This document shows, in pieces, positions 55,077-62,514 of a stretch of DNA of 64,000 nucleotides. Each line of letters opens with the position of its first letter. Position 1 is the stretch's first letter. The translations under genes and the position numbers were made by a program. Source of the stretch: an uncultured Lachnospiraceae bacterium (GTDB taxonomy: Bacteria > Bacillota > Clostridia > Lachnospirales > Lachnospiraceae); the NCBI GenBank assembly GCA_947630925.1, contig CANRJM010000002.1, positions 124,001-188,000 of the forward strand. The letters are read 5' to 3'. Below the pieces are notes generated by a model. The model saw only the letters and a program-made list of their open reading frames with translations. It was not told where the DNA came from and did no database searches.

Positions 55077-55670
55077 TTATTTAGAATATAACTCGACGAT
55101 AAGCACTTCATTTACAGGAACATCAATCTGCTCTCTCGTTGGGATATCCTTAACGGTGCCGGAAAGTGTTTCATGATTTGCTTCCAACCAATCCGGAACC
55201 AATCTTCCTTCTGTCACTTCAAGAATATCCTTATATCTCTGAGCGCCTTTGTGCTTTTCCTTGATTTCAATTACATCACCCGGCTTAACTTCATATGATG
55301 GAATATTGACGCACTTGCCATTGACAAGTACATGCTTATGACCAACAATCTGTCTGGACTCTTTTCTGGTACGTCCATATCCCATGCGGAATAAAACATT
55401 ATCCAATCTAAGCTCAAGGAGAATCATAAGGTTCTCACCAGTTGTACCATATTTTAATTTCTGCGCTTTTGCAAAATTGTTTCTAAATGGTTTTTCTAAT
55501 ACACCATAAATAAATTTAGCTTTCTGCTTTTCTCTTAGCTGAAGACCATACTCGCTCTGTTTTCTGCCAACTCTTACGCTTCTGTTAGACTTCTTATCAA
55601 GTCCCATAAATGCTGGCTCAATCCCAAGAGCTCTACATCTCTTGAGTACCGGCGTCATATCTCTTGCCAT
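55077..55670 (-). CDS. rpsD: 30S ribosomal protein S4
   Basis: S4, 197 aa, a primary 16S rRNA binder and in many bacteria a translational repressor. It begins MARDMTPVLKRCRALG, contains LRLDNVLFRMGYGRTRKESRQIVGHKHVLVNG (S4 RNA-binding domain, seen in parts) and ends VPVNEVLIVELYSK. It lacks the zinc-binding CxxC N-terminus, being the C-minus form. Placed between rpsK and rpoA as usual. Confidence 0.98.
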   Translation of the reverse strand: MARDMTPVLKRCRALGIEPAFMGLDKKSNRSVRVGRKQSEYGLQLREKQKAKFIYGVLEKPFRNNFAKAQKLKYGTTGENLMILLELRLDNVLFRMGYGRTRKESRQIVGHKHVLVNGKCVNIPSYEVKPGDVIEIKEKHKGAQRYKDILEVTEGRLVPDWLEANHETLSGTVKDIPTREQIDVPVNEVLIVELYSK

Positions 55671-55726
55671 GTCTATTCCTCCTATAATAAATCAACTGTT
55701 TTTCACTGCGCCTTTTTATATCCGCA

Positions 55727-56122
55727 TTATACACGACGGCGCTTCGGCGGCCTGCAACCATTGTGCGGTACCGGAGTCACGTCACGGATACTTGTAACAT
55801 CGATTCCACAAGCCTGTAATGCACGGATTGCAGCCTCACGGCCGGAACCCGGTCCCTTTACCATAACATCTACTGATGTTAATCCGTGTGGCAAAGCAGC
55901 CTTTGCTGCTGTCTCTGCAGCCATCTGCGCTGCATATGGAGTTGATTTTTTGGAACCCCTAAATCCCAAACCGCCTGCACTTGCCCATGAAACTGCGTTT
56001 CCTTCGGCATCTGTAAGCGTTACGATTGTATTATTGAAGGAAGACTGAATATGTGCCTGTCCATGTCCGACATTTTTCTTGACACGCTTCTTGCCTGTCC
56101 TTTTTGCTACCTGTTTAGCCAT
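55727..56122 (-). CDS. rpsK: 30S ribosomal protein S11
   Basis: S11, 131 aa. It has the family core: [58 protein letters not shown] and the terminal [13 protein letters not shown]. The start is ATG 56122 ([10 protein letters not shown]) with GGAGGG upstream; a TTG two codons earlier is less likely. Confidence 0.98.
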   Translation of the reverse strand: MAKQVAKRTGKKRVKKNVGHGQAHIQSSFNNTIVTLTDAEGNAVSWASAGGLGFRGSKKSTPYAAQMAAETAAKAALPHGLTSVDVMVKGPGSGREAAIRALQACGIDVTSIRDVTPVPHNGCRPPKRRRV

Positions 56123-56162
56123 TGTCAAACCCTCCTATAAGATTTGTACATATTAAATTACA

Positions 56163-56531
56163 TTATTTTTTCTTATTTGCGACAGTACGCTTTGGTCCCT
56201 TTCGAGTTCTGGCATTTGTCTTTGTCTTCTGTCCACGAACCGGAAGACCCTTTCTGTGGCGAATGCCTCTGTAGCATCCGATTTCCTGAAGTCTCTTGAT
56301 ATTCATAGCAATCTCTCTGCGAAGATCGCCTTCGACAGTCTGTGTTGCATCAATAACATCACGAATACGTGCAACTTCATCGTCCGTCAAATCCTTTACA
56401 CGCGTATCAGGATTGACTTTCGCTTCTGCTAAAATACGGTTGGAACTAACTCTACCAATACCATAGATATAAGTAAGCCCGATCTCAACACGCTTCTCTC
56501 TTGGTAAATCTACACCACTAATACGTGCCAT
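56163..56531 (-). CDS. rpsM: 30S ribosomal protein S13
   Basis: S13, 122 aa, in the small-subunit head near the P-site tRNA. It begins [26 protein letters not shown], has [17 protein letters not shown], and ends [22 protein letters not shown] lies upstream of the ATG. It is separated from rpmJ by an unusually long gap of 331 bases. Confidence 0.98.
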   Translation of the reverse strand: MARISGVDLPREKRVEIGLTYIYGIGRVSSNRILAEAKVNPDTRVKDLTDDEVARIRDVIDATQTVEGDLRREIAMNIKRLQEIGCYRGIRHRKGLPVRGQKTKTNARTRKGPKRTVANKKK

Positions 56532-56862
56532 GTGTACTTTACACCTCCGTTATTTTTTGTTTGATAATTGATTCATTACAGTGCTCTGCACTGTCAGCCG
56601 CTTTAAATTGTAGCCTTATTGCATAGACGCTTCCATTTTTACCGGAATCAGTAAACTGTCGGGCTGCCTGCGAAACCGCAGCCGGTACTATGCCGCAGTC
56701 ATCAATCTGCCATAGATAAGACCGATCACAAATGAAAATGACACATCTGAAACCGAAGTGGGTAATCAAGCCACCTACAATATCATAGTGCTTACCGCAC
56801 TACAACGAACAGAAAGCAAGTAATATTAAAATGGCAGTCTTACATGCGCTGCTGCCTGCTAA
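56532..56862 (-). other. 331-bp structured gap between rpmJ and rpsM
   Basis: No convincing gene. The minus strand contains several small hairpins: TAGTGC/GCACTA (near 56788-56805), CTGCG-GTTT-CGCAG (near 56668-56681) and CAGTGC-AGA-GCACTG (near 56579-56593), the last about 45 bases before the rpsM ribosome site. rpmJ and rpsM are normally adjacent, so this may be a regulatory leader for rpsM-rplQ (inference). Confidence 0.4.
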
Positions 56863-56976
56863 TTATCCCTGTCTCTGTTTGTGTCTGGGATTTTCACAGA
56901 TTACTCTGATACGTCCCTTTCTTTTGATGACCTTACATTTTTCGCAAATAGGTTTTACTGAAGATCTAACTTTCAC
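56863..56976 (-). CDS. rpmJ: 50S ribosomal protein L36
   Basis: L36, 37 aa. Translated by hand from GTG 56976: it begins [20 protein letters not shown] and ends [10 protein letters not shown], with the zinc ligands Cys-x2-Cys, Cys and His all present (zinc-bound form). AAGGAGG lies upstream of the GTG. It lies between infA and rpsM as in the usual order. Confidence 0.97.
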   Translation of the reverse strand: MKVRSSVKPICEKCKVIKRKGRIRVICENPRHKQRQG

Positions 56977-57010
56977 AGCAATAACCTCCTTTCAATAAAG
57001 TCCATTATCC

Positions 57011-57039
57011 ACTTTATCATAATTTTTTGTGCAATGCAA
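57011..57039 (-). promoter_or_regulatory. Putative promoter of rpmJ-rpsM-rplQ
   Basis: On the minus strand TTGCAT (57039-57034), 17 bp, TAAAGT (57016-57011), 35 bases before the rpmJ start and just after the infA terminator. Confidence 0.55.
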
Positions 57040-57062
57040 GAAGAAATTTTATAAATTTTCTC

Positions 57063-57093
57063 CAAAAAAAGAGACACCAGTACTTTCGGTGTC
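57063..57093 (-). terminator. Terminator after infA
   Basis: On the minus strand GACACC (57093-57088) pairs with GGTGTC (57078-57073) around a 9-base loop, followed by TCTTTTTTT. It may be partial or an attenuator since the ribosomal genes continue beyond it. Confidence 0.65.
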
Positions 57094-57137
57094 CCCATAT
57101 CTTTTTTGTCCGCATAACAGACATCTGTATTCTATGA

Positions 57138-57356
57138 TTATTTATCTCTCCAAGTAATACGTCCCTTGGTCAAGTCGTATGGCGACATCTCCATCGTTAC
57201 GGTATCGCCCGGCAGAATACGGATAAAATTCTTTCTCAGCTTTCCGCTGATATGCGCCAAAACCTGATGCCCATTTTCCAGTTCTACCCTGAACATAGCA
57301 TTTGGTAGTTTTTCCACTACGACGCCTTCAATTTCCATTACATCTTCCTTTGACAT
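57138..57356 (-). CDS. infA: Translation initiation factor IF-1
   Basis: IF-1, 72 aa, an OB-fold factor binding the ribosomal A site. The sequence [20 protein letters not shown] ... [17 protein letters not shown] ... [10 protein letters not shown] is typical. ATG 57356 is chosen because AAGGAGG precedes it; an in-frame ATG seven codons upstream would sit before that site. Confidence 0.98.
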   Translation of the reverse strand: MSKEDVMEIEGVVVEKLPNAMFRVELENGHQVLAHISGKLRKNFIRILPGDTVTMEMSPYDLTKGRITWRDK

Positions 57357-57409
57357 TACTTCCTCCTTCTCCGGCAAATTGCCAAAATCTTTCTATATTA
57401 TATCATAAA

Positions 57410-58174
57410 TCATAAAAAATCTTCCCTGTAGGAAAGAAGTTCCGGCTCGCCCTCGGTAATCAGCACGGTATTTTCATAATGCGCTGATTTCTTAGAATCT
57501 CTGGTCACAACCGTCCAGTCATCCTCAAGTACCCAAACTTCAAATGTGCCTGCATTGACCATCGGCTCAATCGCCAATGTCATCCCCGCCTGAAGCTTCA
57601 TCCCTCTGCCAATCGGCTTAAAATTTGGTATCTGGGGTTCTTCATGCATCTCTTTCCCTATGCCGTGCCCAACCAAATCCCGTACAACGGAGTAACCGTT
57701 TGCCTCCACAAAATTCTGAATCGCCTTTGAAATTTCATACAGATGGTTACCGCTTTTTGCATATCGAATCCCCTCAAAAAAGCTTTGTCTGGTAACATCA
57801 ATCAGCCTCTGATCTTCCTGTGAGATTTCCCCCACCGCATGGGTACGCGCAGCATCCGACTGATATCCCTGATAGATAACCCCTGCATCCAGACTGACAA
57901 TATCGCCCTCCTGTAAAATGCGTTTCTTACTTGGAATCCCATGCACCACCTCATCATTAACCGATACGCAGATAGACGCCGGGTAACCTCTGTAGTTCAG
58001 GAAAGACGGAATACAGTCATAGCTGCGGATCACTTCTTCTCCCTTACGGTTAATATCCATTGTGCTGATCCCCGGACGAATGATTTTCCCCATCTCGTCA
58101 TGAACAATGGCGAGGATTTTACCGGCTTCTCTCATCAATTCAATTTCATGCTGTGATTTAATTGTAACAGACAT
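57410..58174 (-). CDS. map: Methionine aminopeptidase, type I
   Basis: Removes the N-terminal methionine from new proteins. The 254-aa protein lacks the N-terminal zinc-finger extension, so it is type Ia. Metal ligands are the Asp pair in VSLDAGVIYQGYQSDAAR, His in VGHGIGKEMHEEPQIPN, and Glu in LAIEPMVNAG and ENTVLITE. Normal start MSVTIKSQHEIELM. It lies between adk (56 bp) and infA (53 bp). Confidence 0.97.
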   Translation of the reverse strand: MSVTIKSQHEIELMREAGKILAIVHDEMGKIIRPGISTMDINRKGEEVIRSYDCIPSFLNYRGYPASICVSVNDEVVHGIPSKKRILQEGDIVSLDAGVIYQGYQSDAARTHAVGEISQEDQRLIDVTRQSFFEGIRYAKSGNHLYEISKAIQNFVEANGYSVVRDLVGHGIGKEMHEEPQIPNFKPIGRGMKLQAGMTLAIEPMVNAGTFEVWVLEDDWTVVTRDSKKSAHYENTVLITEGEPELLSYREDFL

Positions 58175-58230
58175 AATTTGCCTTCTTTCTTTCTATTTTT
58201 CTCAAAAAATACAGGTAGCATCCCCTTATG

Positions 58231-58875
58231 CTATGATTGAAGAATCTTTTCGATGGTTTCTGCAACTCCCTGGATACCAAGCGTACCATCAATTTCATGC
58301 AGAACTCCCTGCTTCTTATAATATTCAATCAACGGCGCAGTCTGCCCATGGTATACGCCAAGTCTCTTCCTGACTGTCTCCGGCTTATCATCATCACGAA
58401 GTTCTAACGGTCCGCCGCAGGCATCACATACTCCTTCTACTTTTGGCGGAACATTTACCGTATGGAAGGTCGCGCCGCACTTTGCACATACTCTGCGTCC
58501 TGCCATGCGGTCGATAATCGCCTGATCTTCCATTTCGATATCCAATGCATAATCAATAGCCATTCCTTTTTTCTTTAACGCTTCCGTAAGCGCCTCTGCC
58601 TGAGGAATTGTCCTCGGAAAACCATCTAAGATGTAACCGTTCTTACAATCATCCTTTTCCAGGCGATCCACAACCAAATCGCAGACCAGTTCATCCGGTA
58701 CCAGCTCGCCGGCATCCATATAACCTTTTGCTTTCTTGCCAAGTTCCGTTCCTTCTTTGATATTCTGACGAAAAATATCTCCCGTAGATATCGCAGGAAT
58801 CTTATGCTTCTCTACAATTCCCTTTGCATGTGTCCCTTTGCCTGCACCCGGTGCGCCTAACATAATGATTTTCAT
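58231..58875 (-). CDS. adk: Adenylate kinase
   Basis: Adk interconverts ATP + AMP and 2 ADP. The 214-aa protein has the P-loop GAPGAGKGT (residues 7-15), [22 protein letters not shown], and a long zinc-type lid with four cysteines (CAKCG and CDACG, about 127-152). It is the first gene of the unit here; secY, the usual upstream neighbour, is absent, so the S10/spc ribosomal genes are elsewhere on the chromosome. Confidence 0.98.
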   Translation of the reverse strand: MKIIMLGAPGAGKGTHAKGIVEKHKIPAISTGDIFRQNIKEGTELGKKAKGYMDAGELVPDELVCDLVVDRLEKDDCKNGYILDGFPRTIPQAEALTEALKKKGMAIDYALDIEMEDQAIIDRMAGRRVCAKCGATFHTVNVPPKVEGVCDACGGPLELRDDDKPETVRKRLGVYHGQTAPLIEYYKKQGVLHEIDGTLGIQGVAETIEKILQS

Positions 58876-58966
58876 AATGCTCTCCTTTCAAAATTCATAT
58901 CCGGTAAAGTTCTTTTTCATTTCCGCTTCTACAATTTTCCATTCAGAAAACGGACGCTCATAGGAT

Positions 58967-58995
58967 ATAATACCCTATACATAACCATTTTTCAA
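58967..58995 (-). promoter_or_regulatory. Promoter of the adk operon
   Basis: On the minus strand TTGAAA (58995-58990), 17 bp, TATTAT (58972-58967), about 90 bases before adk. Confidence 0.65.
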
Positions 58996-59043
58996 CTATT
59001 TCTCAACTTAAAAATAGGGAAAACACTATCTTTTTGTCAAAAC

Positions 59044-59072
59044 TTGCGTTCCCACTTTTCATGCGTTATAGT
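59044..59072 (+). promoter_or_regulatory. Promoter of murG
   Basis: TTGCGT (59044-59049), 17 bp, TATAGT (59067-59072). A second TATAAT nearby (about 59085) is an alternative -10. Confidence 0.55.
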
Positions 59073-59134
59073 ATATTGTATAATAAAGATAATGCCAATT
59101 ATACGTGAACTGAAGCGCAGGAATGGAGAAAAAT

Positions 59135-60208
59135 ATGAAGAGTATCGTTTTAACGGGCGGCGGCACTGCCGGGCATGTCACGCCAAACATTGCACTGATT
59201 CCGGAATTAAAAAAACAAGGGTATGATATCCACTATATCGGTTCCCTTGATGGAATAGAGAAAAAACTGATTACCGCTCTTGACATTCCCTACTACGGAA
59301 TATCAAGCGGTAAATTGCGCCGCTATATCGATTTAAAAAATATAACCGACCCTTTTAAAGTAATAAAAGGATTACATCAGGCACGCCGTCTGCTGCGGAA
59401 AATCAATCCGGACGTTGTCTTTTCCAAAGGCGGTTTTGTCTCCGTTCCGGTTGTGGTGGCTGCCAGGTTGCGCAAAATTCCATGTGTGATTCACGAATCT
59501 GATATGACGCCGGGACTGGCAAATAAAATCTGCATCCCATGTGCGAGCAGAATCTGTACTAATTTTCCGGAAACCGTAAAGCATTTGCCTGCCCATAAGG
59601 CAGTTTTGACCGGTACGCCTATCCGGGAGGAACTTTTTCACGGCGACAAAAACAAGGGGCTGCAGTTCTGCCAATTTGACGACAGAAAACCGGTTGTCCT
59701 GGTTGTCGGAGGAAGCCTTGGAGCTGTGGCGGTCAATCGCGCCGTGCGGAATATCCTGCCGCAGATGTTGAAAAAATATCAGGTCATCCATTTGTGCGGA
59801 AAAGATAAACTGGATCCTTCTTTAGAAGGGACGAAAGGTTATGTCCAATTTGAATACATTGAAAAAGAACTCAATGATTTAATGGCGGCGGCCGATATTA
59901 TGATTTCCCGTGCCGGAGCCAATACAATCTGCGAAATCCTCGCCTTACGGAAGCCAAATATATTAATCCCGCTGTCCGCACAGGCAAGCCGCGGCGACCA
60001 GATTCTGAATGCGGCTTCTTTTGAAAAGGCGGGTTACAGTATTGTAATACAGGAACAGGAAATTACAGATGAAAATCTGATGGCGGCTGTTAACAAGGCA
60101 TATGATAATCGGGAAGATTACATAAAAGCCATGAAACGGAGTCAATTAAACAACTCAATCGAAAAAATCACAGGTCTAATCAACGAAGCTTCCAAACGCT
60201 CCCGCTGA
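59135..60208 (+). CDS. murG: UDP-GlcNAc--undecaprenyl-pyrophosphoryl-MurNAc-pentapeptide GlcNAc transferase
   Basis: MurG adds GlcNAc to lipid I to give lipid II on the inner membrane face. The 357-aa GT-B enzyme has the N-terminal glycine loop LTGGGTAGHVTPNIAL, FSKGGFVSVP, HESDMTPGLANK, the second loop VVGGSLGAVAVN, and the donor-binding ISRAGANTICEIL with the conserved Glu, then PLSAQASRGDQ. ATG 59135 is chosen because GGAG lies six bases upstream; an in-frame ATG four codons earlier overlaps that site. It stands alone, outside a mur/fts cluster. Confidence 0.95.
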   Translation: MKSIVLTGGGTAGHVTPNIALIPELKKQGYDIHYIGSLDGIEKKLITALDIPYYGISSGKLRRYIDLKNITDPFKVIKGLHQARRLLRKINPDVVFSKGGFVSVPVVVAARLRKIPCVIHESDMTPGLANKICIPCASRICTNFPETVKHLPAHKAVLTGTPIREELFHGDKNKGLQFCQFDDRKPVVLVVGGSLGAVAVNRAVRNILPQMLKKYQVIHLCGKDKLDPSLEGTKGYVQFEYIEKELNDLMAAADIMISRAGANTICEILALRKPNILIPLSAQASRGDQILNAASFEKAGYSIVIQEQEITDENLMAAVNKAYDNREDYIKAMKRSQLNNSIEKITGLINEASKRSR

Positions 60209-60283
60209 TTGCAAACGACTTTCTGCATTTTGCCCCAAGGCACACCGCTGCGTTGTCCGCAGCTTCCTATCCATAAAAAATAA

Positions 60284-60309
60284 GGCGGCTATAAGCCGTC
60301 TTATTTTTT
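60284..60309. terminator. Bidirectional terminator between murG and the WG-repeat gene
   Basis: Around 60276-60311, AAAAAATAAG-CGGCT pairs with AGCCG-CTTATTTTTT around a short loop. The left arm gives the T run for the minus-strand gene and the right arm that for murG. It includes the last codons of the minus-strand gene. A perfect GCTGCG-TTGTC-CGCAGC hairpin lies just before it (about 60250-60266). Confidence 0.75.
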
Positions 60310-61467
60310 GCTGAACCCTCCGATCGCCTGATATTCCGGCGCAACTACTTCTTTCCCATTTGCATTGATAATACCATACCGCCCGTCCTTACGCACAACC
60401 GCATAACCATATGCGTTAAAGCTTTCAATTGCGCTATACGACGGAGACAGAATCTGTTCTTCCCTCCTGTCGATCAGAGTAAAGCCCTTTTCTGTCTGCA
60501 CTGCTGCCAGCCCGTTTTCATTAAATGCACTGGCGCTTACATATTCTGGCTCTATTACGACATCCCCCTTTGAATCAATATAACCATATTTGCTATTCTT
60601 CATAATAACGGCAAGACCATTGGAAAACTCCCATACACTTTTATATTTGTTTTTAATAACGAATTTTCCTGTTTCATCAATGTAGCCCCAACGGGTAAAT
60701 CGGCATACGGCTGCAAGACCATTGTCCGCAAAAGAAGCGGCATTCTCAAACTTCGGTTTAATTACCTCTTCCCCTTTCTGGTTTACATAACCGTAAAGCC
60801 CCTTTTCAGAAACCAGCGCCAAACCATTTTTGGCGTACATTTCAATAGAATCATATTTGCATGGCACCACTTCCCTGCCCGAAGCATCCATCATGCCGTA
60901 TCCTTTTTTCGTTCGGATACATGAATATCCTTCTTTTGAAAATGCAGTTGCCGCAAGATACTTTGATGGAATGACCTCTTTCCCGTCCGTACTGATAAAA
61001 CCGTATTTTCCATCCGCCTTAATCATGGCCAATCCATTATCCGCAAAATTTCCCGCAGCTTCATAAACAGGCTCAACTACAATATTTCCATGCGTATCAA
61101 TAAAACCATATTTCCTGTCCTTCCCTACAACGGCATACCCGCTGTGAAAGCTTCCGGCATCCTCAAAGACCGGCATAATTGCCCATTCGCCTTTTTCATT
61201 AATATAGCCATACCTTCCATCCGTTCGAACAAGGGCAAGCCCTTCCGAAAACTCGCCTGCATATTCATAAAAGGCGTCGTCAAATACCTTTTCTCCCCGG
61301 CAGTTAATAAAATAAAACGCTCCGTCCTTCTCTACCGGTACAATGATCCGAGACGCCTCTTCTATATGAATCTTCTCCTGCTTTTTCAGTTCTTTTTTAC
61401 TGCATCCGGCTAACGCCGGCATGATTATCCCGCAAAAAAGGAATATGGAAATAATCGTTTTTTTCAT
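60301..61467 (-). CDS. WG-repeat lipoprotein
   Basis: A 388-aa exported lipoprotein. The signal peptide ends in a lipobox (PALAGC), so the mature protein starts at a lipid-linked Cys near residue 21. The rest is ten WG-type beta repeats of about 35 residues, each with a YGYI(N/D)xxG core followed by a KYxxAxxF stretch (for example GFIDTHGNIVVEPVYEAAGNF). Such repeats form beta-propeller or solenoid binding surfaces; function unknown. ATG 61467 is chosen because AAGGA precedes it. It is divergent from the DUF4250 gene. Confidence 0.88.
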   Translation of the reverse strand: MKKTIISIFLFCGIIMPALAGCSKKELKKQEKIHIEEASRIIVPVEKDGAFYFINCRGEKVFDDAFYEYAGEFSEGLALVRTDGRYGYINEKGEWAIMPVFEDAGSFHSGYAVVGKDRKYGFIDTHGNIVVEPVYEAAGNFADNGLAMIKADGKYGFISTDGKEVIPSKYLAATAFSKEGYSCIRTKKGYGMMDASGREVVPCKYDSIEMYAKNGLALVSEKGLYGYVNQKGEEVIKPKFENAASFADNGLAAVCRFTRWGYIDETGKFVIKNKYKSVWEFSNGLAVIMKNSKYGYIDSKGDVVIEPEYVSASAFNENGLAAVQTEKGFTLIDRREEQILSPSYSAIESFNAYGYAVVRKDGRYGIINANGKEVVAPEYQAIGGFSKK

Positions 61468-61504
61468 TTTTCCTTCTGTAAAGTGCAAATGTCTCCCCTC
61501 CTGT

Positions 61505-61533
61505 TTGCCTTTTTCCTGTCATTCGACTATACT
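61505..61533 (+). promoter_or_regulatory. Promoter of the DUF4250 gene
   Basis: TTGCCT (61505-61510), 17 bp, TATACT (61528-61533), 27 bases before the start codon. Confidence 0.65.
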
Positions 61534-61559
61534 AAAAGAATAAAGCGAGGTGATTTTAT

Positions 61560-61736
61560 ATGTCCATTCCAAACGATCCCGTTATTCTTCTTAGTTATAT
61601 CAATACACAACTGAGAGATTTTTATCCATCACTGGATGAACTTTCTAAAAGCTTAGGCATAGATCAAGAAAACCTCATCCGGAAACTTGCTGCAATCGAT
61701 TATCATTATTGCGCTGAACAAAATCAATTTATTTAA
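61560..61736 (+). CDS. DUF4250 domain protein
   Basis: A 58-aa protein translated by hand. It begins MSIPNDPVILLSYINTQLRD, continues FYPSLDELSKSLGID and ends YHYCAEQNQFI. The pattern NDPxxLLSxxNTxLRDxYxSLDxL ... IxYxYxxxxNQF is that of DUF4250, a short helical family found in Firmicutes with no known function. GAGGTGAT precedes the ATG, and a good promoter lies just upstream, so this is a real single-gene unit. It is convergent with the GNAT gene (24 bp between stops), with no clear terminator. Confidence 0.88.
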   Translation: MSIPNDPVILLSYINTQLRDFYPSLDELSKSLGIDQENLIRKLAAIDYHYCAEQNQFI

Positions 61737-61760
61737 TCCTGTTTAACTTCTTTTTAACTT

Positions 61761-62225
61761 TTAATAGGAAGTAACGTTTCCCTCTTCATCCCTGCTTACC
61801 CATACGGACATTCCGGAGCCATGATCTCCAAATGGCCTTTGATGAAAGCCAAATTTTTTATAGAAGCCCTCTCTCTGGTAAGCAGACATCAAACTAATCA
61901 TCACCGTTTCCCCCTCCAAAACATCCTTTTTGATAAATTCCAATGCCTTGGAAATCAATTCCGTGCCTATATGATTCCCCTGATATTCCGGATTTACTAT
62001 AACATCCGTAATAAAATATGAATAGCCGCCGTCACTAATAATCCTTACCATACCGATTGGTGTATCTCCAAGCACTGCCACACATAGGAAAAAAGAATTT
62101 CCCAGAGCAATTCTGGCACGGTTTTTTGCGACGGTAATCCAATTTACCGACTTTCTCAGCTTGTTATATGCTTCTACAGAAATCACATCTGTATATGTTA
62201 TCTTTTTTTGAATATCGCCTTTCAT
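61761..62225 (-). CDS. GNAT family N-acetyltransferase
   Basis: A 154-aa acetyl-CoA-dependent acetyltransferase: the beta4 strand and pyrophosphate loop appear in FITDVIVNPEYQGNHIGTELISKAL (conserved Q-G-x-x-I-G-T), followed by SLMSAYQREGFYKKFGFHQRP. The substrate is unknown. ATG 62225 is chosen because GAGGA is six bases upstream; the ATG two codons earlier touches the site. It lies directly after an intrinsic terminator and a highly structured RNA element (62266-62455), which suggests premature termination control. Confidence 0.9.
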   Translation of the reverse strand: MKGDIQKKITYTDVISVEAYNKLRKSVNWITVAKNRARIALGNSFFLCVAVLGDTPIGMVRIISDGGYSYFITDVIVNPEYQGNHIGTELISKALEFIKKDVLEGETVMISLMSAYQREGFYKKFGFHQRPFGDHGSGMSVWVSRDEEGNVTSY

Positions 62226-62265
62226 GTGCATTCCTCAACTTTTACCGCTAAAAGCTTACTCCAAA

Positions 62266-62455
62266 GAAAAACTTCCAGTCCTGTCATATATCCTTACTGG
62301 AAGTTTTTCATATTAATCCTTATTCCGGAGCGTTTACGCAACGGGGCAATGAGAAAGCTGCGTATGCAGTTTCTCATTTGCCATCAGGGGAATTTGTGAC
62401 GCTCCGGCACAAATTCCTGTGTGAAAAATCAGCACATCAGTGTGATTTTTCACAC
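62266..62455 (-). ncRNA. Structured RNA element with terminator upstream of the GNAT gene
   Basis: Read on the minus strand: a 13-bp perfect hairpin (62455-62443 with 62431-62419), then GGAATTTGTG/CACAAATTCC (62417-62408 with 62398-62389) whose 9-base loop CCGGAGCGT (62407-62399 on this strand's complement) is fully complementary to ACGCTCCGG at 62333-62325. Between them lies a long hairpin (62382-62345, GGCAAATGAGAAA with TTTCTCATTGCC). Finally comes a 14-bp terminator stem (62309-62296 with 62279-62266) with T runs. Hairpin order and the loop/downstream pairing copy the trmB and ahcY leaders. It is either an attenuator of the GNAT gene or a small RNA. Confidence 0.65.
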
Positions 62456-62514
62456 TATCCCATTTATTTTAAATACTGCTCCTTAACCCTTTCCAAGGAA
62501 TCCTCCCTTTGGAT

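Noticed and set aside
56539-56769. 76-aa frame in the rpmJ-rpsM gap
   Set aside because: No ribosome site, no family pattern, and it overlaps the hairpins of the probable leader region.
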